A DNA stretch of 44,684 nucleotides from an uncultured Bacilli bacterium (GTDB lineage Bacteria; Bacillota_I; Bacilli_A; RF39; UBA660), in NCBI GenBank assembly GCA_944358535.1, contig CALVRH010000008.1, forward strand, positions 1 to 44,684. Direction: 5' to 3'. A model generated the notes under the pieces. It was given only the letters and a program-made list of their open reading frames with translations. It ran no database searches and was not told the origin of the DNA. Below, piece after piece: positions 1 through 8,638 of this stretch. Made by a program: the position numbers and the translations under genes. Each line of letters begins with the position of its first letter. Within the stretch, counting starts at the first letter, position 1.

Positions 1-83
<83 letters not shown>

Positions 84-192
84 AAATAAAACTTTATTTA
101 GTTTTGAATTTGTTATTTAATCCTAACTATTTTGAATTGACATTTTGCTCAGTTTTCAAAGATCATTCATACCACTTTGCAGCGGTACTTCA

Positions 193-221
193 AATATATC
201 AAATGTGCTTTTGAATGTCAA
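193..221 (-). promoter_or_regulatory. rrn promoter P2
   Basis: On the minus strand TTGACA (216-221), a 17-base spacer and TATATT (193-198) preceded by TGA form a consensus-like promoter. It lies about 110 bases before the 16S start and is the second of a tandem pair, the usual arrangement in Bacilli rRNA operons. Confidence 0.88.
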
Positions 222-286
222 GAGTTTTTTGAAATTTTCTTGAAATTTTTTTATTGGCTTAACGCCCTCCTCAAAAGTACTCACTT

Positions 287-315
287 AATATATCAGAAGC
301 ATTGACATAAGTCAA
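287..315 (-). promoter_or_regulatory. rrn promoter P1
   Basis: On the minus strand TTGACT (310-315) is followed by a 17-base spacer and TATATT (287-292), with a TG one base before the -10 (extended -10). This is a near-consensus housekeeping promoter upstream of the rRNA gene. Confidence 0.85.
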
Positions 316-476
316 CAGTTTTTTTCAAATTTTTTAATTTTTTTTGAAATATTTGTTTTTCCTTGTCGAATGCATAAATAATATAACACTTTTTGCATGT
401 TTGGTCAACAAAAAAATTAATTTTTTTCTATTTTTTTGTTTTCTCTATAATATATGAATCAAAACAAAAAAAATGA

Positions 477-1010
477 TTACTTTTTACGTAATCTTTGATA
501 TTCCTCTTCATACTTTAAATTAGTATTTAAATCAAACATTAAAGCTCCAGATTGATAATCTGTTATAAGTTCAGAAAGTGCGCTACAAATAGCCACATCC
601 AATTCATCAGAATAATGCATCTTCTTTTTATGATACTTATACTCCTGTCTATCAAGAATCTTAAAACTGCCATTAGGAAATATTCTTAAATCCAAATCAT
701 AATCAATATATTTAATTGTCCCATCTTCAATAATATATGGAGTAGCAATATTACAATAATATGTAACTCCAGTTTTTTTTAATTGCACGATAATGTTATA
801 CCAACGATCTTTAAAAAAATACATAATAGCCGGTTCTTTTGTACGCCATCTATTTCCTTGAGCTTCAGTAACCAATGTTCTCTCATTGCCAAAAACCATA
901 TAATCTTTTTTTACATCAAGTAAAATGGCTTCATCCCAACATCTATGAATCTTGCCATCATGTTTATAACATTGTATTTGTAAATGATCTCCTTTTTGTA
1001 AATCTTTCAT
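477..1010 (-). CDS. DUF402 nucleoside tri/diphosphate phosphatase (Ntdp family)
   Basis: This 177-residue protein matches the DUF402/UPF0374 family in length and layout. Characterised members such as S. aureus Ntdp are cytosolic metal-dependent phosphatases that hydrolyse nucleoside tri- and diphosphates. The N-terminal KGDHLQIQCYKHDGKIHR segment and the acidic central stretch YIDYDLDLRIFPNG are typical. A longer reading frame begins with GTG at 1022, but that GTG lies inside the AGAGG ribosome binding site, so the ATG at 1010 is the real start and gives the usual family length. It stands alone, downstream of the S41 protease gene, with its own TATAAT -10 box near 1034-1039, and reads toward the rRNA operon. 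The family call is confident; the physiological substrate is not shown by sequence. Confidence 0.85.
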   Translation of the reverse strand: MKDLQKGDHLQIQCYKHDGKIHRCWDEAILLDVKKDYMVFGNERTLVTEAQGNRWRTKEPAIMYFFKDRWYNIIVQLKKTGVTYYCNIATPYIIEDGTIKYIDYDLDLRIFPNGSFKILDRQEYKYHKKKMHYSDELDVAICSALSELITDYQSGALMFDLNTNLKYEEEYQRLRKK

Positions 1011-1069
1011 ATTACTACGCACCTCTTTTTAAATATTATAACATCTAAAAAAAAGAAAAGGCAAGAAAG

Positions 1070-2305
1070 TTACTTAAAAATAACTTCCAAAGCCTTTTGC
1101 AATTGATTATCATTTTCATCAGATGGGTTTTCTAAATACTCATTATTTAAAGTTATTGAATAATCAGGTTCAATTCCTTTCTTATCTATACCCTTACCCT
1201 TAGAAGTGAGCCAAGTTTTTGTTGTAAGCTTATATTGTTCACCATTTGATAAAGTTTGAAGTTCCTGTACCGTTCCCTTCCCATAACTATTTTCACCAAC
1301 TACTGTTGCTCCATACTGCTCTTTCAATGCCGATGTAACAACCTCTGAAGCAGACGCACTTGAACTATCAATTAAAACAGCAATTTTATATTTTTTAGTC
1401 TCTTTACCATTAGAATAAAACTTTTTCTGGCCATCTTTTGATTTAATCTGATAAATAGGATGTGACGAATCTAAAAACAATGAAATAATATTTTCAGCAG
1501 TCTTTAAATGCCCTCCTGAATTTCCTCTCAAATCAATAACTAATCCATCAATATCTTGCTTTTCTAAATTATTAAGTGCTTTTTCAAATTGCTCATCGCT
1601 ATTATTAGCAAAAATAGTTAACCTAATATAACCAATATTTCTATTATCTCTTTCAATCGTTTTAGACGAAACAGACTTAAGCTCAACTATATCATTCTTT
1701 AACTTAACTGTTTTTTCAGTGCCATCCCTTTTATAAGTAATAGTAAATGAACCATCTTGAGACTTAACAAGCTTAGAAAACTCCTCTAAACTCATATTAG
1801 ATGTATCTTTATCATTTAACTTAACAATAACATCTCCACTTTTAAGTCCTGCTTTACTAGCTGGTGTTCCATCAAACACACTATAAATTATAATATTATT
1901 GTTATCAGTGGTTGTAACTTGAATTCCAGCACCTTCATAATTTCCTTCTAAAAAAATACTAAAATTAGAATCAGAACCACCAACATATGCCGAATTATTA
2001 TCTAAGGAACTAAGCATACCAGCAATAGCCGAATCAATCAATTTATTTTTATCAACATTACCATAATAATTATCAACAACATAATCATAATTTTCTATAA
2101 ATTCCTGAAGCTCATCATCAACTTTCGCACCTTTTAAAATAACATTATAAGTAACAAGTCCTCCCATAACAAGACTTACAACCACAGTTACCAATAAAAG
2201 ACACACCACTTCTTTTGTTTTAAAAGTAGGTAAACTTTTACGTTTATTTACCTTAATATCTAAAGACTTTGATAACCTCTCAACACTACTTTTTTTATTA
2301 TCCAT
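1070..2305 (-). CDS. S41 family C-terminal processing peptidase (CtpA/CtpB type)
   Basis: This is a membrane-anchored serine protease of the carboxy-terminal processing family, 411 residues. A membrane segment lies at about 33-57. A PDZ domain follows (about 115-200, with the GAGIQV and KAGLKSGDVIV signatures), and then the TSPc catalytic domain. The Ser/Lys dyad is visible: Ser in SSSASASE (about 318) and Lys in SYGKGTVQ (about 343), 25 residues apart as in B. subtilis CtpB. The active site should face outside the cell. Three ATGs occur close together. AAAGG abuts the first and sits 9 bases before the third (2305), which I take as the start. The gene has a TATACT -10 box and appears monocistronic. 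Substrates cannot be inferred. Confidence 0.93.
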   Translation of the reverse strand: MDNKKSSVERLSKSLDIKVNKRKSLPTFKTKEVVCLLLVTVVVSLVMGGLVTYNVILKGAKVDDELQEFIENYDYVVDNYYGNVDKNKLIDSAIAGMLSSLDNNSAYVGGSDSNFSIFLEGNYEGAGIQVTTTDNNNIIIYSVFDGTPASKAGLKSGDVIVKLNDKDTSNMSLEEFSKLVKSQDGSFTITYKRDGTEKTVKLKNDIVELKSVSSKTIERDNRNIGYIRLTIFANNSDEQFEKALNNLEKQDIDGLVIDLRGNSGGHLKTAENIISLFLDSSHPIYQIKSKDGQKKFYSNGKETKKYKIAVLIDSSSASASEVVTSALKEQYGATVVGENSYGKGTVQELQTLSNGEQYKLTTKTWLTSKGKGIDKKGIEPDYSITLNNEYLENPSDENDNQLQKALEVIFK

Positions 2306-2398
2306 AAGCATCATCCTTTAAACACTATTAAAAGTATAACACAAAACATAAACCAAAAAAACTAAAAAATTAAAAAAATACGAATGTATACACTCGCA

Positions 2399-3157
2399 TT
2401 AATCTAATTCATCTAATTTCTTTATAATATCATCATAATTATCGTAGACATCTACAATTTCATGATCTTCAATTTTAACCAAAGTAGTACCTTTAACCTT
2501 AAACTTTTCCATATCAGAATCATAATTACTTTCATCACTTAAATATGCTTTATTAAAAGTACTACTTAAATCAGCAGTATAAACTGTTGGTGCATCATCA
2601 TTAGCTTTTATAGTTTGAATCATTGTTGTATATTCACTTAATCTAATATCATCAATATCTTCAATCAAAACATAAAATGAGCCATTAATATTAAGCATTG
2701 ATCCAATCATTATACTGTCATATTGAATTTCAACTTTTTGACTATTAGCCTCTTTAGTAGCTTCCTCAGCTTTTTTAGTCACAACAACAGTTACCCCATA
2801 AAATACTATAATAATTAACGTTACAATCAATACAATCTTAAATAACTTAGAAAATTCATCATTTTCATTTTTATTACTATAATAAAGTTGTTTTCTAGCT
2901 TGTTTTAAATTAGCTTTTTTCTCCTTCTCAGTTTTTATAACATTTTCTGTCTGTTTAGAATTTTCTTTAATATTTTTCTCTTCTTCAAGAATTTTTGGAC
3001 TAACTTTTTTAAGCTCACTATTCGTTGTATTATTCTTTTTTTTAGCCTTATTATTTGTCGTACTAGTTTTCTTTGTAGTTTTAACATTTGTCTTTACATT
3101 TTTTACTTTATTAGTGCTAGCTTTTCCCTTTTTACTATTTTTCTTATTTTCTGCCAT
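2399..3157 (-). CDS. Lysine-rich single-pass membrane protein, unknown function
   Basis: I do not recognise a family. The 252-residue protein has a very basic, low-complexity N-terminal half (about 1-105, rich in Lys, Asn, Thr), likely cytoplasmic and disordered. One membrane helix follows (about 107-128, FKIVLIVTLIIIVFYGVTVVV), then a roughly 120-residue soluble C-terminal domain, probably outside the cell. The ATG at 3157 is preceded by AGGTG at good spacing; the longer frame starts with ATT inside that site. An extended -10 promoter (TGCTATAAT) lies just upstream, so it is probably transcribed alone. It sits between the S41 protease and a LolA-like lipoprotein gene. The topology suggests an envelope-associated anchor protein, but this is inference. 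Confidence 0.75.
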   Translation of the reverse strand: MAENKKNSKKGKASTNKVKNVKTNVKTTKKTSTTNNKAKKKNNTTNSELKKVSPKILEEEKNIKENSKQTENVIKTEKEKKANLKQARKQLYYSNKNENDEFSKLFKIVLIVTLIIIVFYGVTVVVTKKAEEATKEANSQKVEIQYDSIMIGSMLNINGSFYVLIEDIDDIRLSEYTTMIQTIKANDDAPTVYTADLSSTFNKAYLSDESNYDSDMEKFKVKGTTLVKIEDHEIVDVYDNYDDIIKKLDELD

Positions 3158-3381
3158 TTCAATCACCTGAAAGCATTATAGCACATTTTTCTTTAAAATT
3201 AAAACTTTATAGAAAAAAACTAACAATAAATATTATTTTATAATTACTTGCCACTATATTTTTAATCAATGAATTTAATTACCAACTTTTATATACTTAT
3301 TACATTAAAAGTTTTTCACTCTTGCACAGCAATAAATAAAAAGATGAATAATTTAAATTTTCATCTTTTAAAAGTTTTAAT

Positions 3382-4374
3382 CTATTTACTAACTGGAAGT
3401 ACTGAGACCGAATTAGCCACACTTAAAAGTTCACTCTCACTCATATTATCAGCCACTACATAATATTCAATTCCATTATCTATCCAAGAAACCATATTGT
3501 CAGAAACTGCAGCTACACTTGTAGCCATTTGAATAGGATCACCCAATACTGATACAATTGCCGCCTCATCACTAACTGAAGCCGTTTGCTGAACTAACAT
3601 AAATGGATTATCACCTTCAAACGTCATAATAATACGTTCGCCACCATCTAAATTAACCACTTCTTTATCAGCAAGTTTAGTATTCTCTGGTATATACATT
3701 GGATAAATTTCTGATTCTATCTTACTAACTGCATTAACATCTTCTTCAACCTTAGCCGTCTTCATATTATTATCTAAAGAAAAATAATTATCTTTAAACT
3801 TTGCATCAAAATCCACTTTCTTAAAAGTCATTTTAATTAACACATCATCTTCTTCATTCATCACTTCTACCTTTGATGGATTTAATTTTTTATCAAAATA
3901 AATTTTTTGTTTTACTAAATCACTATTATTTGGATAATTTACACTAGTTGTAAAAATATAATTTTGACCTGTTTCCTTAAATTCCTTATTTTCATCATTT
4001 TGAATATCTGAAAGTAATGTCTGAAGTAAATAAACCTGTGAATTATTGTATGGCCAATCACTTTGAAATTTAAAACTCTTATTTAATGTCGGCGTTAAAA
4101 CATACACACCATCACTATTTTTCAAAATTATTTGCTCATGATTATTTGTTTTGTTTTTTAACGAAACTCTAAACTTATCAGTTTTACTATAAGAAACATC
4201 AACATCATACTTATAAACATCATCATTATTTATTATTTCCATCTCTCCAGTTAAATTATAACTATCTGTCTTATTAATTTTTTTCTCTAAATCACCTTGT
4301 GCATCTTTAACCGTATATTTTCCACAACCTACCATTAAAAAACAAACAAACAAAATTAAACAAAATTTTTTCAT
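3382..4374 (-). CDS. LolA-like lipoprotein (YdcC/GerS-like)
   Basis: The protein of about 330 residues begins with a lipoprotein signal peptide ending in the lipobox LMVGC, so it should be lipid-anchored on the outer face of the membrane. The region from about 25 to 210 (SYNLTGEMEI, DKFRVSLKN, IYFDKKLNPSKVEV, MTFKKVDFD) has the repeating beta pattern of the LolA/YdcC fold, which binds lipids or peptides in a half-barrel. The last ~110 residues look like a DUF4367-type domain. The frame opens at a TTG at 4398; the ATG at 4374, preceded by GGTGAA, fits best (the adjacent ATG at 4377 is possible). YdcC and GerS relatives act in spore formation or germination, but sporulation here is not established. 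Confidence 0.72.
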   Translation of the reverse strand: MKKFCLILFVCFLMVGCGKYTVKDAQGDLEKKINKTDSYNLTGEMEIINNDDVYKYDVDVSYSKTDKFRVSLKNKTNNHEQIILKNSDGVYVLTPTLNKSFKFQSDWPYNNSQVYLLQTLLSDIQNDENKEFKETGQNYIFTTSVNYPNNSDLVKQKIYFDKKLNPSKVEVMNEEDDVLIKMTFKKVDFDAKFKDNYFSLDNNMKTAKVEEDVNAVSKIESEIYPMYIPENTKLADKEVVNLDGGERIIMTFEGDNPFMLVQQTASVSDEAAIVSVLGDPIQMATSVAAVSDNMVSWIDNGIEYYVVADNMSESELLSVANSVSVLPVSK

Positions 4375-4479
4375 CATTTCACCATCTTTCAATTTCAATT
4401 AATTATATGGAAAATATTTTTTAAATATGAATATTTTTTTAACAATTGACCATTATAAATATTAAAGGAAGGTGAAATA

Positions 4480-4680
4480 ATGGAAACTTTGCAAAAAGTA
4501 TGTTTAGTTATAACAATTATTGGAGCAATAAACTGGGGCTTAATTGGACTTTTTGACTTTAATTTAGTAACTAGTTTATTTGGTTCTGGTTCAATGTTAA
4601 GTAAAGTTGTATATTCTTTAGTAGGTATTACAGGCTTAATTAACATTGGATTATTATTTGTCCACTTAGGCACAAAATAA
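4480..4680 (+). CDS. DUF378 small membrane protein (YuzA-like)
   Basis: This 66-residue protein has two membrane helices and the signature GAINWGLIGLFDFNLVTSLFG that defines DUF378 (B. subtilis YuzA and relatives). The family's function is unknown. A strong ribosome binding site (AAAGGAAGGTG) precedes the ATG. It is the only plus-strand gene in the first 14 kb. It converges on the DUF308 gene, and the two share a bidirectional terminator hairpin that overlaps both stop codons. Confidence 0.9.
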   Translation: METLQKVCLVITIIGAINWGLIGLFDFNLVTSLFGSGSMLSKVVYSLVGITGLINIGLLFVHLGTK

Positions 4681-4706
4681 ATCTACCAACCAAGGTAGAT
4701 TTATTT
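4675..4706. terminator. Bidirectional terminator between DUF378 and DUF308 genes
   Basis: A perfect 13-bp inverted repeat (AAATAAATCTACC at 4675-4687, GGTAGATTTATTT at 4694-4706) with a 6-base loop lies between the convergent genes. A/T-rich arms serve as the U-tract in either direction. Both stop codons fall within the stem. Confidence 0.85.
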
Positions 4707-5228
4707 AATTTTAGAATAACTATAAATCGTAAATATATTTGATATCGCATCTACAATCAATAATGCCCCAATAATCTGAACACTAACAGCTAATGCTTCA
4801 AAAGGATTAAACACAAGTAAAAGTCCACATCCTAAAAGAATAAAAGCTACGATTAACATCTGCCACCAATTTTTATATGAAGCATTTTTCAAATCAAAAG
4901 CCATTGATAACTTACTAACAGAATCCACAAGTAAAAATATTCCCATCACAAGTGGTAAAAATGAAGCAAATGATTCAGGATTTAAAAGTACATAAATACC
5001 AAAAGCTCCAAAAATTATTGACATTACTAAAGTAAAACTTGTAAACATAGTCTTAAGCTCAGTCTTCATATACATAACAATTCCCGATACACCAACAAAT
5101 AAAAACATAATTCCCACTAAATAACAAACAGAAGTTATAACCATAGTAGGAAAAAATAACATTATAATTCCAAATACCAAATATAAAACCGATGTGGCAA
5201 CTAAAGTATTTCTAATTTTTTCAAACAT
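4701..5228 (-). CDS. DUF308 (HdeD family) membrane protein
   Basis: The 175-residue protein consists of six predicted membrane helices in pairs separated by short polar loops, the layout of DUF308/HdeD proteins. The recurring GI..L..P......L....G repeats are visible (FGIIMLFFPTMV, FGIYVLLNPESF, GCGLLLVFNPFEA). E. coli HdeD is linked to acid resistance; most Firmicutes homologues have no known role. AAAGGAG lies 10 bases before the ATG. It shares its terminator with the convergent DUF378 gene and appears to be transcribed alone. Confidence 0.88.
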   Translation of the reverse strand: MFEKIRNTLVATSVLYLVFGIIMLFFPTMVITSVCYLVGIMFLFVGVSGIVMYMKTELKTMFTSFTLVMSIIFGAFGIYVLLNPESFASFLPLVMGIFLLVDSVSKLSMAFDLKNASYKNWWQMLIVAFILLGCGLLLVFNPFEALAVSVQIIGALLIVDAISNIFTIYSYSKIK

Positions 5229-5300
5229 ATATCAAACGCTCCTTTAATATAATAATAATATTTTTTATAATTAAAGTCAATGCAAAAAGTAGCCATTAAG

Positions 5301-6656
5301 CTACTTTTCCACAACCCTAATTTTAACCTTTTTCGTTTTCGATAAATATTGTACTCTCGAATCAGTACCTTCAACTTGAACTTCAACCTCATATTCACCT
5401 GGTTTATAATCCTCCAAATCAATATAGGCCGTAATATCATCAGCAGTCAAACTATTAAGTACCGACTCAACCCCCTTAACATTTACCGTAACTTGAATAT
5501 CATTTTGTGATAATCCCTGTACACTATACCTATCATCTAAATTACGAACATCTATGTTAACATTTGAAATATCCTTATCAGTAGCCACACCTAAAGTAAT
5601 TTGAACTGTCACATTATTAACACTCATAGACTTAATCCCCTTAGGCTTTTCTAATTCGAGTTTATATTCCCTATTCTCTTTTAAAGCGTCAACATCGACT
5701 TCGACTGGAACATATTCAAGCTCATCAAGTACACTCTGCTGTCCATAAACAGTTACATTACTCTCATTAAGTGTAATTGAACTAATTGCTTGACCAAAAG
5801 TTACATCACCTTTAGGAATAACCCTAATAAGTACCGTCTTGCTTGGCGAAGATAATGAAGCCGTAACTTGAATTTTAGAAGGAACAATTTCAATATCCAA
5901 ACTATTACCATTTGAATCATAAGCCTTAAGTGGTACATCTTTTAAAGTAACTGTTCCAACCTCCTGATTATTTAAAGAAGATACATCCACAAGTGCTTTA
6001 ACTGTAGCAACTTTCTTCAAACTATTAATAGCACTCTCATCATCAGTACCCTTAATAACTACTTTATCAACTTCTGGAGTAACATTATCAACAACTAACT
6101 TATCATCCAAACTATCTTGGTTAAGTAAATCCATCGTTAACGTTTTAGATTCTGAAACCTTTGGATAAACATTAACTGTCGCCACTGATGGATTAACACT
6201 ATATTCAACAGAATCATTAGGTCTCATATACTCAATATTAACCTTATGAGTTCCCGGCTTTAAACCAGTTAAATCAACTGTAACCTTTGAAGCTGTTGAT
6301 TGCTTAGCTATAAACAAGTCACTTCTACTTCCCATAAGCGTAATATCTACTTTATCAGGTAAACCTTCTACCACATATGCCTCTTCATTATAAATAGCTT
6401 CAACTTTCTGATCTTTCAAAACTTCCGCACTAGTATCATTAAAAAGCATTTTTTTCTGATCAAATAAGAAAAATACCAAAACAGCTAAAAATAAAGAAAC
6501 AAAAAGCAATGTATTACTTCTAGAAAGCCACGTTTCAAGCGATCTATTAGAACCACCAAATTTAGTTACCTTCATAACCAATTTGGTAACTGGAACAATA
6601 ATCTTTTTATCAATAAAACGCGCAATTCTCTTAAAAATTCCCGGTTTTTTATTCAT
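5301..6656 (-). CDS. cdaR: YbbR-domain protein, regulator of diadenylate cyclase (CdaR)
   Basis: CdaR is a membrane-anchored extracytoplasmic protein that binds the cyclase CdaA and modulates c-di-AMP synthesis. This copy has about 451 residues: a short basic cytoplasmic N-terminus, one membrane helix (about 48-66), and repeated YbbR domains. Each has a pattern such as LPDKVDITLMGSRSDL and VTPEVDKVVIKGTDDE. A longer frame begins at 6680, but AAGG positioned 8 bases before the ATG at 6656 marks the start. It overlaps the end of cdaA by 8 bases, so the two are translationally coupled. In most Firmicutes glmM follows; here the next gene downstream is an unrelated DUF308 gene. Confidence 0.9.
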   Translation of the reverse strand: MNKKPGIFKRIARFIDKKIIVPVTKLVMKVTKFGGSNRSLETWLSRSNTLLFVSLFLAVLVFFLFDQKKMLFNDTSAEVLKDQKVEAIYNEEAYVVEGLPDKVDITLMGSRSDLFIAKQSTASKVTVDLTGLKPGTHKVNIEYMRPNDSVEYSVNPSVATVNVYPKVSESKTLTMDLLNQDSLDDKLVVDNVTPEVDKVVIKGTDDESAINSLKKVATVKALVDVSSLNNQEVGTVTLKDVPLKAYDSNGNSLDIEIVPSKIQVTASLSSPSKTVLIRVIPKGDVTFGQAISSITLNESNVTVYGQQSVLDELEYVPVEVDVDALKENREYKLELEKPKGIKSMSVNNVTVQITLGVATDKDISNVNIDVRNLDDRYSVQGLSQNDIQVTVNVKGVESVLNSLTADDITAYIDLEDYKPGEYEVEVQVEGTDSRVQYLSKTKKVKIRVVEK

Positions 6657-7458
6657 TAATTCCACCTTCTTTCGCTCCATCTAAAATCTTATGTGAAGGT
6701 GCTAAAGCCTCTAACAAACGAATTCTTACTTCATCTAAAGAAAGATTGTAAATAAGTTCGCCATTCATTGCAATAGAAATTCTACTAGTTTCTTCAGATA
6801 CAACTAATGCAATTGCATCAGTTCTCTCAGCAATTCCCAAAGCAGCTCTATGACGAGTACCAAGTCTCTTACTTATTGCCATACTATCACTTGTTGGAAA
6901 TACTGCACCTGCACAAATAATCTTATCCCCACGAATAATTACACCACCATCATGAAGAGGATTATTTGTAAAGAAAATAGATGATAAAAGTGGTCCAGAA
7001 ATATCCGCATAAATTTTCTGAGCCTTCTCTACATAACTTGCTAAACTATTTTCTCTTTCAATAACAATCAAAGCCCCAATATGCATTTTTCTCATATAAT
7101 CAACTGAACTTGTAATCTCCGCAATTGATTTTTCAAGTTCACTTAAGGATAATGTCTTATGTCTACCAAGTAACTGTGCCCTTCCAAGTTGTTCCAAAGC
7201 ATCCCTAATTTCTGGTTGAAATATAACAATCAAAGCTAAAGGCGCCCATTCAATTACATAATCAATTAAATAGCCTATTGTCACTAAATCCAAAGCATCA
7301 GCCAAAAACTTTGTAATAACAATAATCAAAATTCCTTTAAAAAGCATAATCATCTTAACATTTTTTCTTAAACTCTTTAAAATAAAATAAAACAATGCCC
7401 AAACCAATAAGATATCAAGTATCTTTCTAGCAAGTTCCATTAATGTTTCTATTGTCAT
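6649..7458 (-). CDS. cdaA: Diadenylate cyclase CdaA
   Basis: This enzyme condenses two ATP into cyclic di-AMP, a messenger controlling potassium, osmolyte and cell-wall homeostasis. The 269-residue protein has three N-terminal membrane helices (to about residue 90) and a DAC domain. The ATP-binding motifs are LHDGGVIIRG, where most homologues read DGA, and GTRHRAALG, which is canonical. The ATG at 7458 has GGAGG 8 bases upstream; the in-frame ATG at 7473 is part of the region before that site and is rejected. A strong extended promoter precedes it (TTTTAC, 17 bases, TGATATAAT). It forms an operon with cdaR. Confidence 0.95.
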   Translation of the reverse strand: MTIETLMELARKILDILLVWALFYFILKSLRKNVKMIMLFKGILIIVITKFLADALDLVTIGYLIDYVIEWAPLALIVIFQPEIRDALEQLGRAQLLGRHKTLSLSELEKSIAEITSSVDYMRKMHIGALIVIERENSLASYVEKAQKIYADISGPLLSSIFFTNNPLHDGGVIIRGDKIICAGAVFPTSDSMAISKRLGTRHRAALGIAERTDAIALVVSEETSRISIAMNGELIYNLSLDEVRIRLLEALAPSHKILDGAKEGGINE

Positions 7459-7478
7459 TAAAATAACCTCCATCTAAC

Positions 7479-7520
7479 TTAATTAATTATATCACACTTA
7501 TGCCGAAGGTAAAACCCTTT
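7479..7520 (-). promoter_or_regulatory. Promoter of cdaA-cdaR
   Basis: On the minus strand TTTTAC, a 17-base spacer and TATAAT preceded by TGA lie about 25 bases before the cdaA ribosome binding site. The combination is a good housekeeping promoter. Exact edges are approximate. Confidence 0.7.
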
Positions 7521-7569
7521 ATTTTTTTAACACCTCAAAAACCCGCATAAAAAAAGATGAAATTCATTT

Positions 7570-8070
7570 TCAAGAATTCCATACATTGTTACTTTTATCA
7601 GATGTATCGGTCGTGTTTTCGTTATCTGTACTGCTAACACTTGTAGACATATCTGGCGTTGCTAGAGGTTCTACTGGAGATACATTTAAAGCTTCTGGCG
7701 TTGCTAGAGGTTCTACTGGAGATACATTTAAAGCTTCCGGCGTTGAAACAGGTTCTACCGGAGTCATATTTAAAGTATCTGGCGCTGAAGCCACGTTAGT
7801 CTCAGCCTGTGTTTGTGCATTATTTTCAACATTAAGCGGTGCCACACTAACTTCCGGCATAGTAGTCCAATCGTCATTTTTAACCGCACTAACCGCATCA
7901 GTAGTTGTACTAGCCACTACATTTGGATTATCATTTATAGATGTCTCATTTTTATTTTCTTCTTTTTTCTTAGACCTCTTTCGACTTTCAGATAAATATC
8001 CGATAATTGCTAAAATAAATAAAATAGCAGCTAAAACAACCCAAAATATCCAATTTGAAAATATATCCAT
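7570..8070 (-). CDS. Membrane-anchored Pro/Glu-rich repeat protein
   Basis: I recognise no family. The 166-residue protein has an N-terminal membrane helix (about 5-25) followed by a basic cluster (SESRKRSKKKEE). By the positive-inside rule the rest should be cytoplasmic. The remainder is low-complexity, acidic and Pro-rich. It includes a 14-residue tandem repeat (TPEALNVSPVEPLA) in about three copies, encoded by 42-bp DNA repeats at 7652-7777. AAAGGAG lies 9 bases before the ATG. The gene stands just upstream of cdaA but has a separate promoter region between them. The repeat looks like a flexible spacer; copy number probably varies between strains. Confidence 0.7.
   Translation of the reverse strand: MDIFSNWIFWVVLAAILFILAIIGYLSESRKRSKKKEENKNETSINDNPNVVASTTTDAVSAVKNDDWTTMPEVSVAPLNVENNAQTQAETNVASAPDTLNMTPVEPVSTPEALNVSPVEPLATPEALNVSPVEPLATPDMSTSVSSTDNENTTDTSDKSNNVWNS
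7652..7777. repeat. 42-bp tandem repeat, three units
   Basis: Units at 7652-7693 and 7694-7735 are identical over 42 bases; 7736-7777 is a diverged third copy. The repeat is in frame and encodes a 14-residue Pro/Glu-rich unit of the membrane-anchored protein. Identity of the first two copies points to a recent duplication or gene conversion. Confidence 0.95.
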
Positions 8071-8131
8071 ATTTTTTAACTCCTTTCTATTCTAATCAAA
8101 TAATATCATGTTTTATACTAATAATCAAGCA

Positions 8132-8638
8132 TCATTTTTCTAAATAATCCGCACCCTTAAAAGGCTCTTCAAATAACAACCCTTCATAATTTTGCTGTCT
8201 TAAAACCTCATATATCATAATTGCTACTGTATTTGAAAGATTTAATGCTCTTACCTTATCAGTCATCGGTATTCTAAGACATGTATCTAAATGTTCTTTC
8301 AATACATCTTTAGGAATACCGGTACTTTCTTTACCAAACACTAAATAAATTTTTTTACTCTTATCACTATAATCAAAAGAAGTATGTGGCTTACGACCAT
8401 AACGTGTTAAAAAGTAAAATTCACCAGAATTTTTAGTTAAAAAATCATCCCAATTTTCATAAAGTGTATAATCACATTCATCTACATAATTAGCGCCACT
8501 TCTTTTAACCACTTTTTCATCTAAACTAAACCCTAAAGGTTTTATTAAATGAAGTTTAGTATTAGTAGCCGCACATGTTCGCATAATATTACCAGTGTTT
8601 TGAGGAATCTCTGGTTCATATAAAACTACATTAAGCAT
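8132..8638 (-). CDS. trmL: tRNA (cytidine(34)-2'-O)-methyltransferase TrmL
   Basis: TrmL methylates the ribose of wobble nucleotide 34 in certain leucine tRNAs using S-adenosylmethionine. The 168-residue protein is a minimal SPOUT methyltransferase and opens with LNVVLYEPEIPQNTGNIMRT, nearly diagnostic for the family. The knot motifs LVFGKESTGIP and IPMTDKVRALNLSNTVAI are intact. Two adjacent ATGs exist; the second (8638) gives the family-typical MLN start and better spacing from GGGGTG. The start lies inside the 3' end of the upstream gene, so translation is probably coupled. It is the last gene of a five-gene operon. Confidence 0.95.
   Translation of the reverse strand: MLNVVLYEPEIPQNTGNIMRTCAATNTKLHLIKPLGFSLDEKVVKRSGANYVDECDYTLYENWDDFLTKNSGEFYFLTRYGRKPHTSFDYSDKSKKIYLVFGKESTGIPKDVLKEHLDTCLRIPMTDKVRALNLSNTVAIMIYEVLRQQNYEGLLFEEPFKGADYLEK

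Larger units (their letters stand above)
84..476 (-). promoter_or_regulatory. rRNA operon leader and promoter region
   Basis: This 393-base gene-free stretch is the upstream region of the 16S gene. It holds two tandem promoters (287-315 and 193-221) and a boxA-like antitermination sequence on the minus strand at 151-165 (TGATCTTTGAAAACT). Near 420-476 a very A/T-rich inverted repeat (TTTTTTTGTTTT paired with AAAACAAAAAAA) could end transcription of the preceding phosphatase gene, but it is weak. I see no open reading frame of merit here. Confidence 0.8.

Noticed and set aside
4395-4673. A 92-codon minus-strand frame
   Set aside because: It lies opposite the well-supported DUF378 gene and runs through its terminator hairpin; no ribosome site.
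7652-7777. Direct repeats as a possible CRISPR array
   Set aside because: The units are contiguous with no spacers and are in frame within a gene. No cas gene is present anywhere in the window.
477-8070. Use of TGA as a tryptophan codon (mycoplasma-like code)
   Set aside because: Several genes end cleanly at TGA (for example at 7570-7572 and the ATGA overlaps), Trp codons are TGG, and the tRNA-Trp anticodon is CCA.
7586-8095. A 169-codon open frame on the plus strand
   Set aside because: It is antisense to the Pro/Glu-rich repeat protein and exists because the repeat has no stops on the other strand. It lacks a ribosome binding site, while the minus-strand frame has a strong one plus a membrane helix.
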